Translations under genes and position numbers: made by a program
Part shown: piece after piece, positions 17,259 to 24,117 of the stretch
How the letters are laid out: every line of letters begins with the position of its first letter
How positions within the stretch are numbered: position 1 is the first letter of the stretch
The notes under the pieces: generated by a model
Databases searched by the model: none
Told to the model about the DNA's origin: nothing
Seen by the model: the letters and a program-made list of their open reading frames with translations, nothing else
Origin: Nonomuraea roseoviolacea subsp. carminata
Lineage (GTDB): Bacteria; Actinomycetota; Actinomycetes; Streptosporangiales; Streptosporangiaceae
Reading direction: 5' to 3'
DNA length: 64,000 nucleotides
Assembly: GCF_024172185.1 (NCBI RefSeq)
Contig: NZ_JAMZEC010000001.1
Coordinates: 2,170,001-2,234,000, forward strand

Positions 17259-17301
17259 GTCACATCAGCCCAGACGAGACCACCCCGGGAATGGTCACAT
17301 C
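17259..17301. promoter_or_regulatory. Repeated GTCACATC boxes and candidate ECF promoter
   Basis: GTCACATC occurs at 17259-17266 and 17294-17301, 35 bp apart, between the divergent sigma and decarboxylase-like genes; the first is centred in the near-palindrome GATGTCACATC. Read on the minus strand, TGTGACC (17293-17299) is followed 16 nt later by CGTC (17273-17276), a layout like ECF-dependent promoters such as the ECF41 type (TGTCACA...CGTC). This would make the sigma gene autoregulated. No transcript evidence. Confidence 0.4.
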
Positions 17302-17326
17302 GCTTTCCGGTTGATGTACTGGACGC

Positions 17327-18040
17327 ATGGCATCGCACGTGATCCAAGGGCGTACGGTCACCATGCCTGTCGAGGTGCGCGACGCGACCGTCTGCAGCGC
17401 GATGTATCCCGTACGGGCCGACGCGGCCCGGGCGGTGATCGCCTACTCCGGGTTGGACGTGGCCGAGGTGTTCCCGGGCAAGGCCGTCTGCGTGCTGACG
17501 TTCGTCGACTACCGCGACGGCGACCTCGATCAGTACCACGAGTTCGGCATGGCGTTCATGGTGCGGCCGCCGGGCGTGGCGGGCGCGGCCGGGCTGGCCG
17601 ACCTCAGGCAGGCCGGGGTGTTCATCCACTGGCTGCCGGTGGACCAGCGCTTCACGCTGGAGGCCGGGCGGAGCATCTGGGGCTTCCCGAAGGAGCTGGC
17701 GGACATCGAGCTGCGGCTGTCGTCACCGTACAAGCGCTGCATCGTGCGCAAGGACGGCCGGCTCGTGCTCGACATGCTGGTCAAGCCGGGCGTGCCCGTG
17801 CCCGGTCCGGGCCCGATGACGCCGCTCGACGCCTACACGCACCGCGACGGGCTGACCCGGCGCGTGCCGTGGTCGGTGCGGGCGCGCGGGGTCAGGGTAC
17901 GGCCCGGCGGGGCGCTGATCCGGCTCGGCAACCATCCCATCGCCAAGGAGCTGAGCGAGCTGGGCCTGCCCAAGCGGGCCCTGACGTCGTCCACGGTGGC
18001 GCGCGCGGAGATGACCTTCGGCGACGCGATCCATCCCTGA
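17327..18040 (+). CDS. Acetoacetate decarboxylase family protein
   Basis: A 237-residue protein of the acetoacetate-decarboxylase-like fold. Family traits are AVCVLTFVDYRDGDLDQYHE near residues 45-65 and the block GRSIWGFPKELADIEL near residue 115, where true decarboxylases have the Schiff-base Lys region (the Lys of FPKE is present). Many actinobacterial members of this family are not acetoacetate decarboxylases and act on other keto acids or as aldolase-dehydratases, so the substrate is open. It is divergent from the ECF sigma operon across a region with two GTCACATC boxes, and may be a target of that sigma factor. Confidence 0.8.
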   Translation: MASHVIQGRTVTMPVEVRDATVCSAMYPVRADAARAVIAYSGLDVAEVFPGKAVCVLTFVDYRDGDLDQYHEFGMAFMVRPPGVAGAAGLADLRQAGVFIHWLPVDQRFTLEAGRSIWGFPKELADIELRLSSPYKRCIVRKDGRLVLDMLVKPGVPVPGPGPMTPLDAYTHRDGLTRRVPWSVRARGVRVRPGGALIRLGNHPIAKELSELGLPKRALTSSTVARAEMTFGDAIHP

Positions 18041-18065
18041 CCGCCCCCGCGAGGGGCGATCAGGG
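18035..18065. terminator. Bidirectional hairpin between convergent genes
   Basis: CCCTGA pairs with TCAGGG and GCCCC with GGGGC around a 5-nt loop, with a 2-nt internal mismatch. It overlaps the stop of the decarboxylase-like gene and sits 4 nt from the stop of the minus-strand glycosyltransferase. No T-run, as is common in high-GC actinobacteria. Confidence 0.7.
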
Positions 18066-18068
18066 GGG

Positions 18069-18983
18069 TCAGACGATCGGGGGACGGCCGAGCTTCACCA
18101 TGCGCCAGGCCGTGCTCCAGGCCATGGGACGGCGCTCGCCGGCCGGCGTGCGCAGCCCTTCGAAGAAGCCGGCGAACCACGGCTTGAGCGCCATGCCGGA
18201 GCCGCGCTCGCGGATCACGGTCAGCACGATCCAGTCGAGCAGGTAGAGGGCGGCCAGGGGCCACGGCAGGTTGCGCCGCGCCAGCCACACCCGGTTGCGG
18301 GCGTTGAGCCGGTGGAAGTCGGCGTGCCGGGTCGGCGGGACCTGCGGGTGGTACATGACCGTCTCGGCGTCGTACTCGATCCGGTAGCCCTCGCCGAGCA
18401 GCCGCCAGGCCAGGTCGGTCTCCTCGTGCGCGTAGAAGAACCGCTCGGGCAGCCCGCCCACCTGGAGGAAGGCCGAGCGCCGGATGGCCGAGGCGCCGCC
18501 GAGGAACGTGGTGACCGGCGAGGAGCGCTCGGGGTCGCCCGCGCGCAGCCGGGGCACGTGCCGGCGCTGGCCGGTGCCGCCCTCCGGGTCCATCACCCGG
18601 AACGAGATGACCGCGAGGTCGGGCTCGGTGGCGAACCGGTCGCGGACGTGGGAGACGACCTTCTGGTTGGCGTACCAGCCGTCGTCGTCGAGGAACAGCA
18701 CGACGTCGCCGGAGCACTCCTCGACGCCGCGGTTGCGGCCGGCCGGGATGCCGGTGTTGCGGTCGAGCCGGATCGTCTTGACGGTCGCGGCCGAGCCCTC
18801 GGGTGGCGTCGCCGACACCGCGGGCACGTCGGCGCCGTTGCCGACGATCACCACTTCGACGTCGCCGTCGATCTGGTTGAGCGCGGACTCGACCGCCCGG
18901 TTCAGCTCCGCGACCCGGTTGCCCATGGTGAGGATGACGCACGAGATCTTCAACGAATCATCGTCCTGACGCGTCGAAGGCAC
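18069..18983 (-). CDS. Glycosyltransferase family 2
   Basis: A 304-residue GT-A glycosyltransferase. The nucleotide-binding start is KISCVILTMGNR, the metal-binding motif is VVLFLDDDGWY, and the acceptor side has RRSAFLQVGGLPERFF followed by HEETDLAWRL, the ED-type catalytic region of rhamnosyl- and related transferases. GTG start at 18983. It lies 156 nt downstream of the CDP-alcohol phosphatidyltransferase gene on the same strand and may belong to that operon or have its own promoter. Sugar specificity cannot be told. Confidence 0.88.
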   Translation of the reverse strand: MPSTRQDDDSLKISCVILTMGNRVAELNRAVESALNQIDGDVEVVIVGNGADVPAVSATPPEGSAATVKTIRLDRNTGIPAGRNRGVEECSGDVVLFLDDDGWYANQKVVSHVRDRFATEPDLAVISFRVMDPEGGTGQRRHVPRLRAGDPERSSPVTTFLGGASAIRRSAFLQVGGLPERFFYAHEETDLAWRLLGEGYRIEYDAETVMYHPQVPPTRHADFHRLNARNRVWLARRNLPWPLAALYLLDWIVLTVIRERGSGMALKPWFAGFFEGLRTPAGERRPMAWSTAWRMVKLGRPPIV

Positions 18984-19139
18984 GGGCGGAGCATTCTTTC
19001 ATGATCACCGAGTCTGCTGGTCGCATGGTCCTGATGTTGGTGGAGCTAAGCGTATCGGAACCGGCCGTGAACCCCCGCCGAACGACGGAGGTCCGATCAA
19101 TACGACGGACGGGACGGGCAACCGGTTCCGGGCTTCTGA

Positions 19140-19907
19140 TCAAGCAAGCCGCCTCGACGCCATGATGCTCACCAGATGCAGCACGACCTGCAGGCCGGCC
19201 GCCACGCAGCAGGCGACGACCAGCACCCGCGTGGCCGTGAGGTCGCCGATCACCGTGTCGACGACCATCGCCGCCAGCGCGAGCAGCGACAGCTCGACCG
19301 GCTGCATGATCCGGTGGAACTGCGTCGCCGAGAGCACCCGCCGGCCCAGGCTCAGCAGCCCGGAGCGGAACTGCACCCCGGCCGCGTCACTGGCGGCGCC
19401 CAGGCCGCCCTTGGCCCGGGCCACCTCCACGAGGTCGCTCTCGGCCTTGATGAGGATCGCGCCGAGCGCCCCGGCGAACCCCAGCACGGTGTACCAGTCG
19501 GGCAGCACGGCTGAGGCCCGCCAGCCCAGCCCGGCCAGCAGCGCGGCCTCGGTGAAGTAGGCGCCGACCCGGTCGAGGTAGACCCCGGCCAGCGAGGTCT
19601 TGCCGGTCCAGCGCGCCAGCTCGCCGTCGGAGCAGTCGAGCAGCAGGTAGACCTGCGTGAGCAGGGCGGCCAGCACGACGGCCCACGGGCCCGGGAAGGC
19701 CAGCACGACCCCGGCCAGGACCCCGATCACCGTCATCAGCCAGGTGAGCTGGTTGGGCGTGACGGGGGTCTTGGCCAGCAGCCAGGTGGCGTAGATGGAC
19801 AGGCGGCGCATGTAGAGCACGCCCGCCCAGTGCTCGCCGTTGCGGCGCTCCAGGTGGCCCGGGGGCTGGGCCACCTGGCGCAGCTCAGCTACCGAAGGCC
19901 CGGACAT
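19140..19907 (-). CDS. CDP-alcohol phosphatidyltransferase family protein lacking the last motif Asp
   Basis: Enzymes of this family transfer a phospho-head group from a CDP-alcohol to a second alcohol in the membrane. This 255-residue protein has several hydrophobic helices and the signature D91-x2-D94-G95-x2-A98-R99-x8-G108-x3-D112, but the final position, usually the catalytic Asp, is Ala116 (YLDRVGAYF). Nearby TPNQLTWL is the usual preceding helix. The loss suggests altered chemistry or a non-catalytic partner of the intact enzyme at 22522-24024. ATG 19907 was chosen over TTG 19916; it overlaps the dehydrogenase-like gene by 23 nt, implying coupling. Substrates unknown. Confidence 0.85.
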   Translation of the reverse strand: MSGPSVAELRQVAQPPGHLERRNGEHWAGVLYMRRLSIYATWLLAKTPVTPNQLTWLMTVIGVLAGVVLAFPGPWAVVLAALLTQVYLLLDCSDGELARWTGKTSLAGVYLDRVGAYFTEAALLAGLGWRASAVLPDWYTVLGFAGALGAILIKAESDLVEVARAKGGLGAASDAAGVQFRSGLLSLGRRVLSATQFHRIMQPVELSLLALAAMVVDTVIGDLTATRVLVVACCVAAGLQVVLHLVSIMASRRLA

Positions 19908-20943
19908 AGTCCTCAACCCGATCGCGGATCTCGGAGTCGCTCATGCGCAGGTGCTCCAAGATCGTGTAGCGGCCGGGGCGTGTGGCGGGCGCCAGCGCGA
20001 CGGCCTCGGCGAACTGCTCCGCGCTCAGCCCGATCTCGGCCGGCGACACGGGCAGCCGGTGGCGGCGCAGGCACCCGGTCACCTGCGCGAGCCGGGCCTC
20101 GTCCTCCCTGAGGAAGAAGCAGAAGGCGGCACCGATCCCGGCGAGCTCGCCGTGGTTGGAGGTGCCCGGGAAGAGTTGATCCACGGCATGAAGGATCTCA
20201 TGGTCTCCGCCGCTCGACGGCCGCGAGGACCCGGCGATCACCATGGACATGCCCGACAGGATCAGCGACTCGGCGAGGACCGTCAGGAACGCGTCGGACT
20301 CGATGGAGTCGTCGCGCCCGATCAGCGCCTCGGCCGAGGTGCGGGCCATCGAGCAGGCCAGGCCGTCGATCGGCTCGCCGCGCTCGACGTTGCTGAGGAT
20401 CCAGTCGTCGATGGCCGACAGGTTGCTGACCACGTCGCCCACGCCGGAGCGGACCAGCGACTCGGGCGCGTTGTGCACGAAGTCGAGGTCGACGAGGATC
20501 GCCAGCGGCATCGGGACGCCGAAGGAGCCCTTGCCCCCCTCGTACGTCAGCGAGGCCGTCGGCGAGCAGATGCCGTCGTGGGACAGGTTGGTGGCCACGG
20601 CGACCATCGGGATGCCGGCGAGCGAGGCGGCGTACTTCGTCGCGTCGATCGTGCGCCCGCCGCCGACGCCCACGACCACCTCGTAGGCGCCCTTTCGCAG
20701 GTCGGCGCCCAGCGAGACGGCCGCCTCGACCGACCCGTCGGCCACCCGGAACACCTCGGCCTCGTCGAGCGTGGGCGCGATCAGGCCCTCGATGTGGTCG
20801 CCCTGGCCCGGGCCGACCGCCACCGCGACGCGGCCGGAGGTCGCCACCCGGCTGTCGGCGAGCAGCGCGCCGAGCTGCGCCACCGCGCCCCGCCTGACCT
20901 CCATGGTCAGCGGCGCCGGCAGCATCCGCGCTAGGAGCGGCAT
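19885..20943 (-). CDS. sn-glycerol-1-phosphate dehydrogenase-like (iron/zinc alcohol dehydrogenase superfamily)
   Basis: This 352-residue protein resembles glycerol-1-phosphate dehydrogenases (EgsA/AraM), which reduce dihydroxyacetone phosphate with NAD(P)H. Visible features are the nucleotide-binding GVGGGRTIDATKYAA, the motif ATNLSHDGICSP, and probable metal ligands Asp170 (GVGDVVSN), a His in GGDHEILH (248 or 252) and His264 (TSNHGEL). It lies in an operon with a cytidylyltransferase-like gene upstream and a CDP-alcohol phosphatidyltransferase downstream, so it probably supplies the polyol phosphate that becomes the head group. The substrate may be glycerol-1-phosphate or another polyol. 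Its start region is duplicated just upstream (20930-20994). Confidence 0.83.
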   Translation of the reverse strand: MPLLARMLPAPLTMEVRRGAVAQLGALLADSRVATSGRVAVAVGPGQGDHIEGLIAPTLDEAEVFRVADGSVEAAVSLGADLRKGAYEVVVGVGGGRTIDATKYAASLAGIPMVAVATNLSHDGICSPTASLTYEGGKGSFGVPMPLAILVDLDFVHNAPESLVRSGVGDVVSNLSAIDDWILSNVERGEPIDGLACSMARTSAEALIGRDDSIESDAFLTVLAESLILSGMSMVIAGSSRPSSGGDHEILHAVDQLFPGTSNHGELAGIGAAFCFFLREDEARLAQVTGCLRRHRLPVSPAEIGLSAEQFAEAVALAPATRPGRYTILEHLRMSDSEIRDRVEDYVRAFGS

Positions 20944-20994
20944 GCGGCCCCCTCAGAAGCGGCTGGAAGCGGCATCGCGGCCCCCTCAGTAGCG
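20930..20994 (-). repeat. 33/32-bp tandem duplication of the stop-RBS-start junction
   Basis: Units 20962-20994 and 20930-20961 differ at a few positions. Each holds TGAGGGGGCCGC followed by ATGCCGCT, that is a stop-like TGA, a strong ribosome-binding site and a start. In the first unit the TGA is the real stop of the cytidylyltransferase-like gene; in the second the ATG is the real start of the dehydrogenase-like gene (20943). Confidence 0.8.
20931..20975 (-). other. Mini-ORF created by the junction duplication
   Basis: ATG at 20975 has GGGGGCCGCG directly upstream and opens a 14-codon frame (MPLPAASEGAACRS) that ends at TAG 20931, overlapping the dehydrogenase-like start in another frame. 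It could act as an upstream leader or decoy start, or be an untranslated by-product. No evidence of a functional peptide. Confidence 0.4.
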
Positions 20995-21717
20995 GACGGC
21001 GATGGTGCGGGCCTTGGCCAGGTCGTCGTGGTTGTCCACCTCGACCCAGTCGACCTCGCCGATCGGCGCGACGTGGATCCGCTCGCCGCGCTCGATCATC
21101 TCCTGGTAGCCGTCCTCGTAGTAGAGCTGCGGGTCGCGCTCGAAGGTGGCCTGGAGCGCGTCGGCGAGCCGCTCGGCCGCGCCCGGCCGGATCAGCGTGG
21201 CGCCGATGTACTCGCCGTACGCCTCGGCCGGGTCCATGAGCTTGGTGATGCGCTTGACCGCGCCGCCGTCGAGGGTGACCTTCATCTCCTCGTCGGCCAG
21301 CTTCTTCACGTCGTCGACGGCCAGCAGGATGTCGCTGGTCTCGGGGGCCGACAGGAGCGTCTTCTCGACCGAGACGGGGTGGACGGTGTCGCCGTTGACG
21401 AGCAGCGCGCCCTGCGCGAAGTAGTCGCGGGCGCACCAGAGGGAGTAGGCGTTGTTCCACTCCTCGGCCTTGTCGTTGTGCACGAGGGTGAGCTTGACCC
21501 CGTGGCGGCGCTCCAGCTCCTCCTTGCGCTCGTGCACGGCCTGGGCGGCGTATCCCACGATCACCACGACCTCGCGCAGGTCGACCTCGGCGAGGTTGCG
21601 CAGCGAGATGTCCATGATCGTCGTCTCACCGTCGACCGGCACGAGCGCCTTGGGCAGCGTGTCGGTGTACGGCCGCAGACGTCTTCCGGCTCCAGCGGCC
21701 AGCACCATTCCCAGCAA
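20986..21717 (-). CDS. Cytidylyltransferase-like nucleotidyltransferase (phosphocholine/inositol-1-phosphate type)
   Basis: A 243-residue NTP transferase. LAAGAGRRLRPYT and LPKALVPV form the nucleotide loop, LVNGDTVH the metal site, and NDKAEEWNNAYSLWCAR near residue 80 is the pattern shared by LicC-like phosphocholine cytidylyltransferases and inositol-1-phosphate cytidylyltransferases. It probably makes a CDP-alcohol from a polyol or cyclitol phosphate for the CDP-alcohol phosphatidyltransferases of the same operon. The TTG start at 21717 has GAGGAG six nt upstream; ATG three codons later is an alternative. The exact substrate is not deducible. Confidence 0.85.
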   Translation of the reverse strand: MLGMVLAAGAGRRLRPYTDTLPKALVPVDGETTIMDISLRNLAEVDLREVVVIVGYAAQAVHERKEELERRHGVKLTLVHNDKAEEWNNAYSLWCARDYFAQGALLVNGDTVHPVSVEKTLLSAPETSDILLAVDDVKKLADEEMKVTLDGGAVKRITKLMDPAEAYGEYIGATLIRPGAAERLADALQATFERDPQLYYEDGYQEMIERGERIHVAPIGEVDWVEVDNHDDLAKARTIAVRY

Positions 21718-21795
21718 CGTGCACTCCTCAGTCGAGCATGACTACCGTAGGCCCAAAGGTTAGTTGGCTTTCGGGCCTGTGCGGGTAATCCGCCG

Positions 21796-22434
21796 TCAGT
21801 CTTGCGTTCCCATGTCGGCCACCTCGACCGCCGGCTCCGGCGCGGAGCGGGGCGCGGCGAGCCAGCACGTGAGGCTCTCCCAGCCGAAGAGCCCCCACAG
21901 GTAGAGCGCGAGGAGCGCGTACCCGAAGGTCATCACGCCGGCGACGCCCGCCAGCGCGATCACCAGCATCCGGCCCTCCCAGCCGAGGCCGAACGTGGAC
22001 AGCCACGGCGGCGGGTAGACGCGCTGCCGAAGCCGGTACACCAGGTCGTAGTGGTGGAAGGCGAGCGCGCCGAGCAGCAGCATGATCAGCACGGGGTGGA
22101 CGCCGTGGGCGAACCCGCAGGCCGCGACGAAGGCGTACTCGATCACCCGCAGGACGGGCGGCACGAGCCAGTCGAAGCGGCCGTCGTGCGGGTGGGAGCT
22201 GCCCGGCCCGGCCAGCAGCAGCGTCACGGCGGGCGCGAAGAGCGCCAGCCCGTCGCTCCCGGCCACGCCGAGCATGAGCAGGACGCCGGTGACGAACGCG
22301 CCGGCCACGACCGGGGGCAGCGGCGGGAGCTGGCCCGCCACGAGCGCGCCCATGCCGCGCGAGAGCGGCCCGTCGTCGCGGTAGGTGACGACCGTGCTCC
22401 TCGGCACCGGCGTCATGTGCACGGTGGTCATCAT
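21796..22434 (-). CDS. Small polytopic membrane protein (DUF5941-like)
   Basis: A 212-residue protein with four to five hydrophobic helices and motifs EYAFVAACGFAHG, AFHHYDLVYRLRQR and FGLGWEGRMLV. From memory it resembles the DUF5941 region that in related actinobacteria is fused to or follows CDP-alcohol phosphatidyltransferase domains; no activity is known. The paired histidines and Asp in AFHHYD face a membrane interface and could bind metal or lipid. The start is a double ATG (22434/22431) overlapping the stop of a repeat-derived mini-ORF. It is likely a partner of the upstream fusion enzyme. Confidence 0.72.
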   Translation of the reverse strand: MMTTVHMTPVPRSTVVTYRDDGPLSRGMGALVAGQLPPLPPVVAGAFVTGVLLMLGVAGSDGLALFAPAVTLLLAGPGSSHPHDGRFDWLVPPVLRVIEYAFVAACGFAHGVHPVLIMLLLGALAFHHYDLVYRLRQRVYPPPWLSTFGLGWEGRMLVIALAGVAGVMTFGYALLALYLWGLFGWESLTCWLAAPRSAPEPAVEVADMGTQD

Positions 22435-22478
22435 GCCGACCTCGCGATCCGCCCGGAGGGCTGGTAGACGCCGGTCAT
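22431..22478 (-). other. Mini-ORF 2 in the junction repeat (15 codons)
   Basis: ATG at 22478 overlaps the stop of mini-ORF 1 (ATGA) and reads MTGVYQPSGRIARSA to TGA at 22431, which in turn overlaps the ATGATG start of the DUF5941-like gene. The chain is therefore four overlapping stop/start steps without a gap. Confidence 0.45.
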
Positions 22479-22525
22479 CGCGCGGACCTCCCGATCCGTC
22501 CCACGAGCCGGTGGACGCCGGTCAT
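22475..22525 (-). other. Mini-ORF 1 in the junction repeat (16 codons)
   Basis: ATG at 22525 overlaps the fusion enzyme's TGA (ATGA) and reads MTGVHRLVGRIGRSAR to TGA at 22475. The peptide echoes the C-terminus of the upstream protein (GRIARSAR). An AGG lies 8 nt before the ATG. It could relay ribosomes to the next cistron. Confidence 0.45.
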
Positions 22526-24024
22526 CGTGCCGACCTCGCGATCCGCCCCGTGAGCTGGTAGAGGGCCGCGACAGAGCCCCAGGTGATGAGCGCCGCGAAC
22601 GTCACGCGGGCGTTGAACAGCGCGGCGGTCACCGCGATCAGGGCCATCCGCTCGCCGATGGGCAGCACGATCATCTTCTTGGCCCAGTGGATCAGCGAGC
22701 CGCGCTCCAGCCGATGGGACAGGCCCAGCACCCCCTGCGCAGGGGCGGCGCGGCCGTCGGTCTCCTCCAGCAGGGAGCGGACCGGCTTGGCCCACAGCGC
22801 GCCGACCTTGGCCGCGTCGGCCACCGACCCGCCGTAGGCGAAGTCGATCGCGTGCCGTACGACCTGGAGGATCATCGCGGCGATGGCGAGGTACCAGATC
22901 CCGTCGGGGCCGCCGTGCTGCCACGGCAGGCCGCCCGCGTAGCCGAGGGCGAGACCGGCGTAGACGATGTACTCCTTCAGCCGGTCGGCCATGCCGTCGG
23001 CCCAAGCCCCGAGCGGCGTGAACATGCGGGTGTAGCGGGCGAGCTGGCCGTCCAGGCAGTCCAGCACGAACGACAGGTAGACCAGCACTGCGCCCAGCAC
23101 CATCGCGCCCCGCGTGCCGGCCGAGAACCACACCGCCGCCAGGACGGCCAGGCCGACGGAGCAGCCGGTGACCGTGTTGGGGGTGAGCCGGAGCCGCGCC
23201 GCCGGGCGCACCAGGTGGCGCGACCAGGAGGAGACGCAGAACGTCGTGAAGAAGCCGTCGCGGTCCTTGACGGCGGTGTCGAGGCGCACCTGGTCCTCGT
23301 CCACCTCCGCGAGCCGGGTGATCGCGCCGTCGGCGCCGGCCTGCCCGGTGACCCGGTCGGCGTGCAGCGGGCCGAGCCGGGCCGCGCGGACCCGCGCCCC
23401 CGCCCTGACCAGCCCCACGAGCAGCAGGTCGACCGCCTCGACGGCGCTGACGGGGCCGAGCCGGCCGCTCTCGGCCAGGTCGGCCAGCTCCTCCGCGACG
23501 TCGGCGAGCCTGGTGAGGTCGGCCTCACCGGTCTGGAGCACGCCGCGGAAGGTGGCGTTGGCCTGCGGCACGGTGTGGAACGAGCTCGCCGCGGCCACCA
23601 CCCGGCCGCCCTCCACCCGCACGGGCGGGCGCAGCGGCCCGACGTCGGCGTCGGAGGAGACGAGCGCGGCCGAGCCGCGCGCCGGATGCTGGAGCAGCAG
23701 GCCGAGCGCGTCGTTGTGGGCGACGAGGTCGGCGGGCAGCACGACGAGCGGCCCCGTCGAGCCGCGGGCCAGCTTGGCCACGGCGCGCAGGTCGGCGCCG
23801 AGCCCTCCGGCGTGCACGGCATGCTCGGGCTCGGGCTGCTCGCCGTGCGCGAGCAGCGCGCCGCCCGGCGTCAGCACCTGGACGTCGCGGACGGAGAGCG
23901 CCGCGAGCTGGTCGCCGAGCCGGTCGAGCAACGTGCCGTCGGCGCAGGAGAGCCTGCATGCCGGGGTCGTGGCGAGCAGGACCACGGAGGCCGTGGAGCT
24001 CGCGCGGGTCAAGGAAGGCGTCAA
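22522..24024 (-). CDS. Nucleotidyltransferase-like / CDP-alcohol phosphatidyltransferase fusion
   Basis: A 500-residue two-domain protein laid out like bifunctional inositol-1-phosphate cytidylyltransferase/DIPP synthases. Residues 1-240 resemble a nucleotidyltransferase fold but lack the GGxGTR loop, so that half is probably inactive. Residues 250-500 are the membrane domain, opened by VKDRDGFFTTFCVSSWSRHL and LTPNTVTG, with the complete motif D322-x2-D325-G326-x2-A329-R330-x8-G339-x3-D343-x3-D347. It likely transfers a CDP-linked head group to a lipid or polyol acceptor. TTG start at 24024 has GGGAGGA about 8 nt upstream. First gene of the operon, divergent from the IspD-like gene. Confidence 0.82.
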   Translation of the reverse strand: MTPSLTRASSTASVVLLATTPACRLSCADGTLLDRLGDQLAALSVRDVQVLTPGGALLAHGEQPEPEHAVHAGGLGADLRAVAKLARGSTGPLVVLPADLVAHNDALGLLLQHPARGSAALVSSDADVGPLRPPVRVEGGRVVAAASSFHTVPQANATFRGVLQTGEADLTRLADVAEELADLAESGRLGPVSAVEAVDLLLVGLVRAGARVRAARLGPLHADRVTGQAGADGAITRLAEVDEDQVRLDTAVKDRDGFFTTFCVSSWSRHLVRPAARLRLTPNTVTGCSVGLAVLAAVWFSAGTRGAMVLGAVLVYLSFVLDCLDGQLARYTRMFTPLGAWADGMADRLKEYIVYAGLALGYAGGLPWQHGGPDGIWYLAIAAMILQVVRHAIDFAYGGSVADAAKVGALWAKPVRSLLEETDGRAAPAQGVLGLSHRLERGSLIHWAKKMIVLPIGERMALIAVTAALFNARVTFAALITWGSVAALYQLTGRIARSAR

Positions 24025-24104
24025 GCGCAGGTCCTCCCGGTCGTGAGGGAGTGCGTGGACTCAGCGTAGCGAGAGGGCGACGCGATATCACGGACCCAGA
24101 CCGT

Positions 24105-24117
24105 TACGCTCCGGGTA
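24105..24117 (+). promoter_or_regulatory. -10 element for a leaderless start
   Basis: TACGCT (24105-24110) ends 6 nt before the ATG at 24117 and no ribosome-binding site is present, the usual geometry for leaderless actinobacterial mRNAs. No clear -35 was seen. Confidence 0.45.

Larger units (their letters stand above)
22420..22560 (-). repeat. Three tandem 47-bp copies of a gene junction
   Basis: Units 22514-22560, 22467-22513 and 22420-22466 are imperfect copies. The first carries the last codons and TGA of the fusion enzyme, the third carries the ATGATG start of the DUF5941-like gene. Each unit encodes GRIxRSA followed by a stop overlapping an ATG (CGATGACC in the first two). Since 47 is not a multiple of 3, each copy re-creates stop and start in a new frame. 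Confidence 0.85.

Noticed and set aside
18958..19143. 61-codon minus-strand frame between the GT2 and CDP-alcohol transferase genes
   Set aside because: Arg-rich, no ribosome-binding site, and overlaps the GT2 start; more likely the promoter region.
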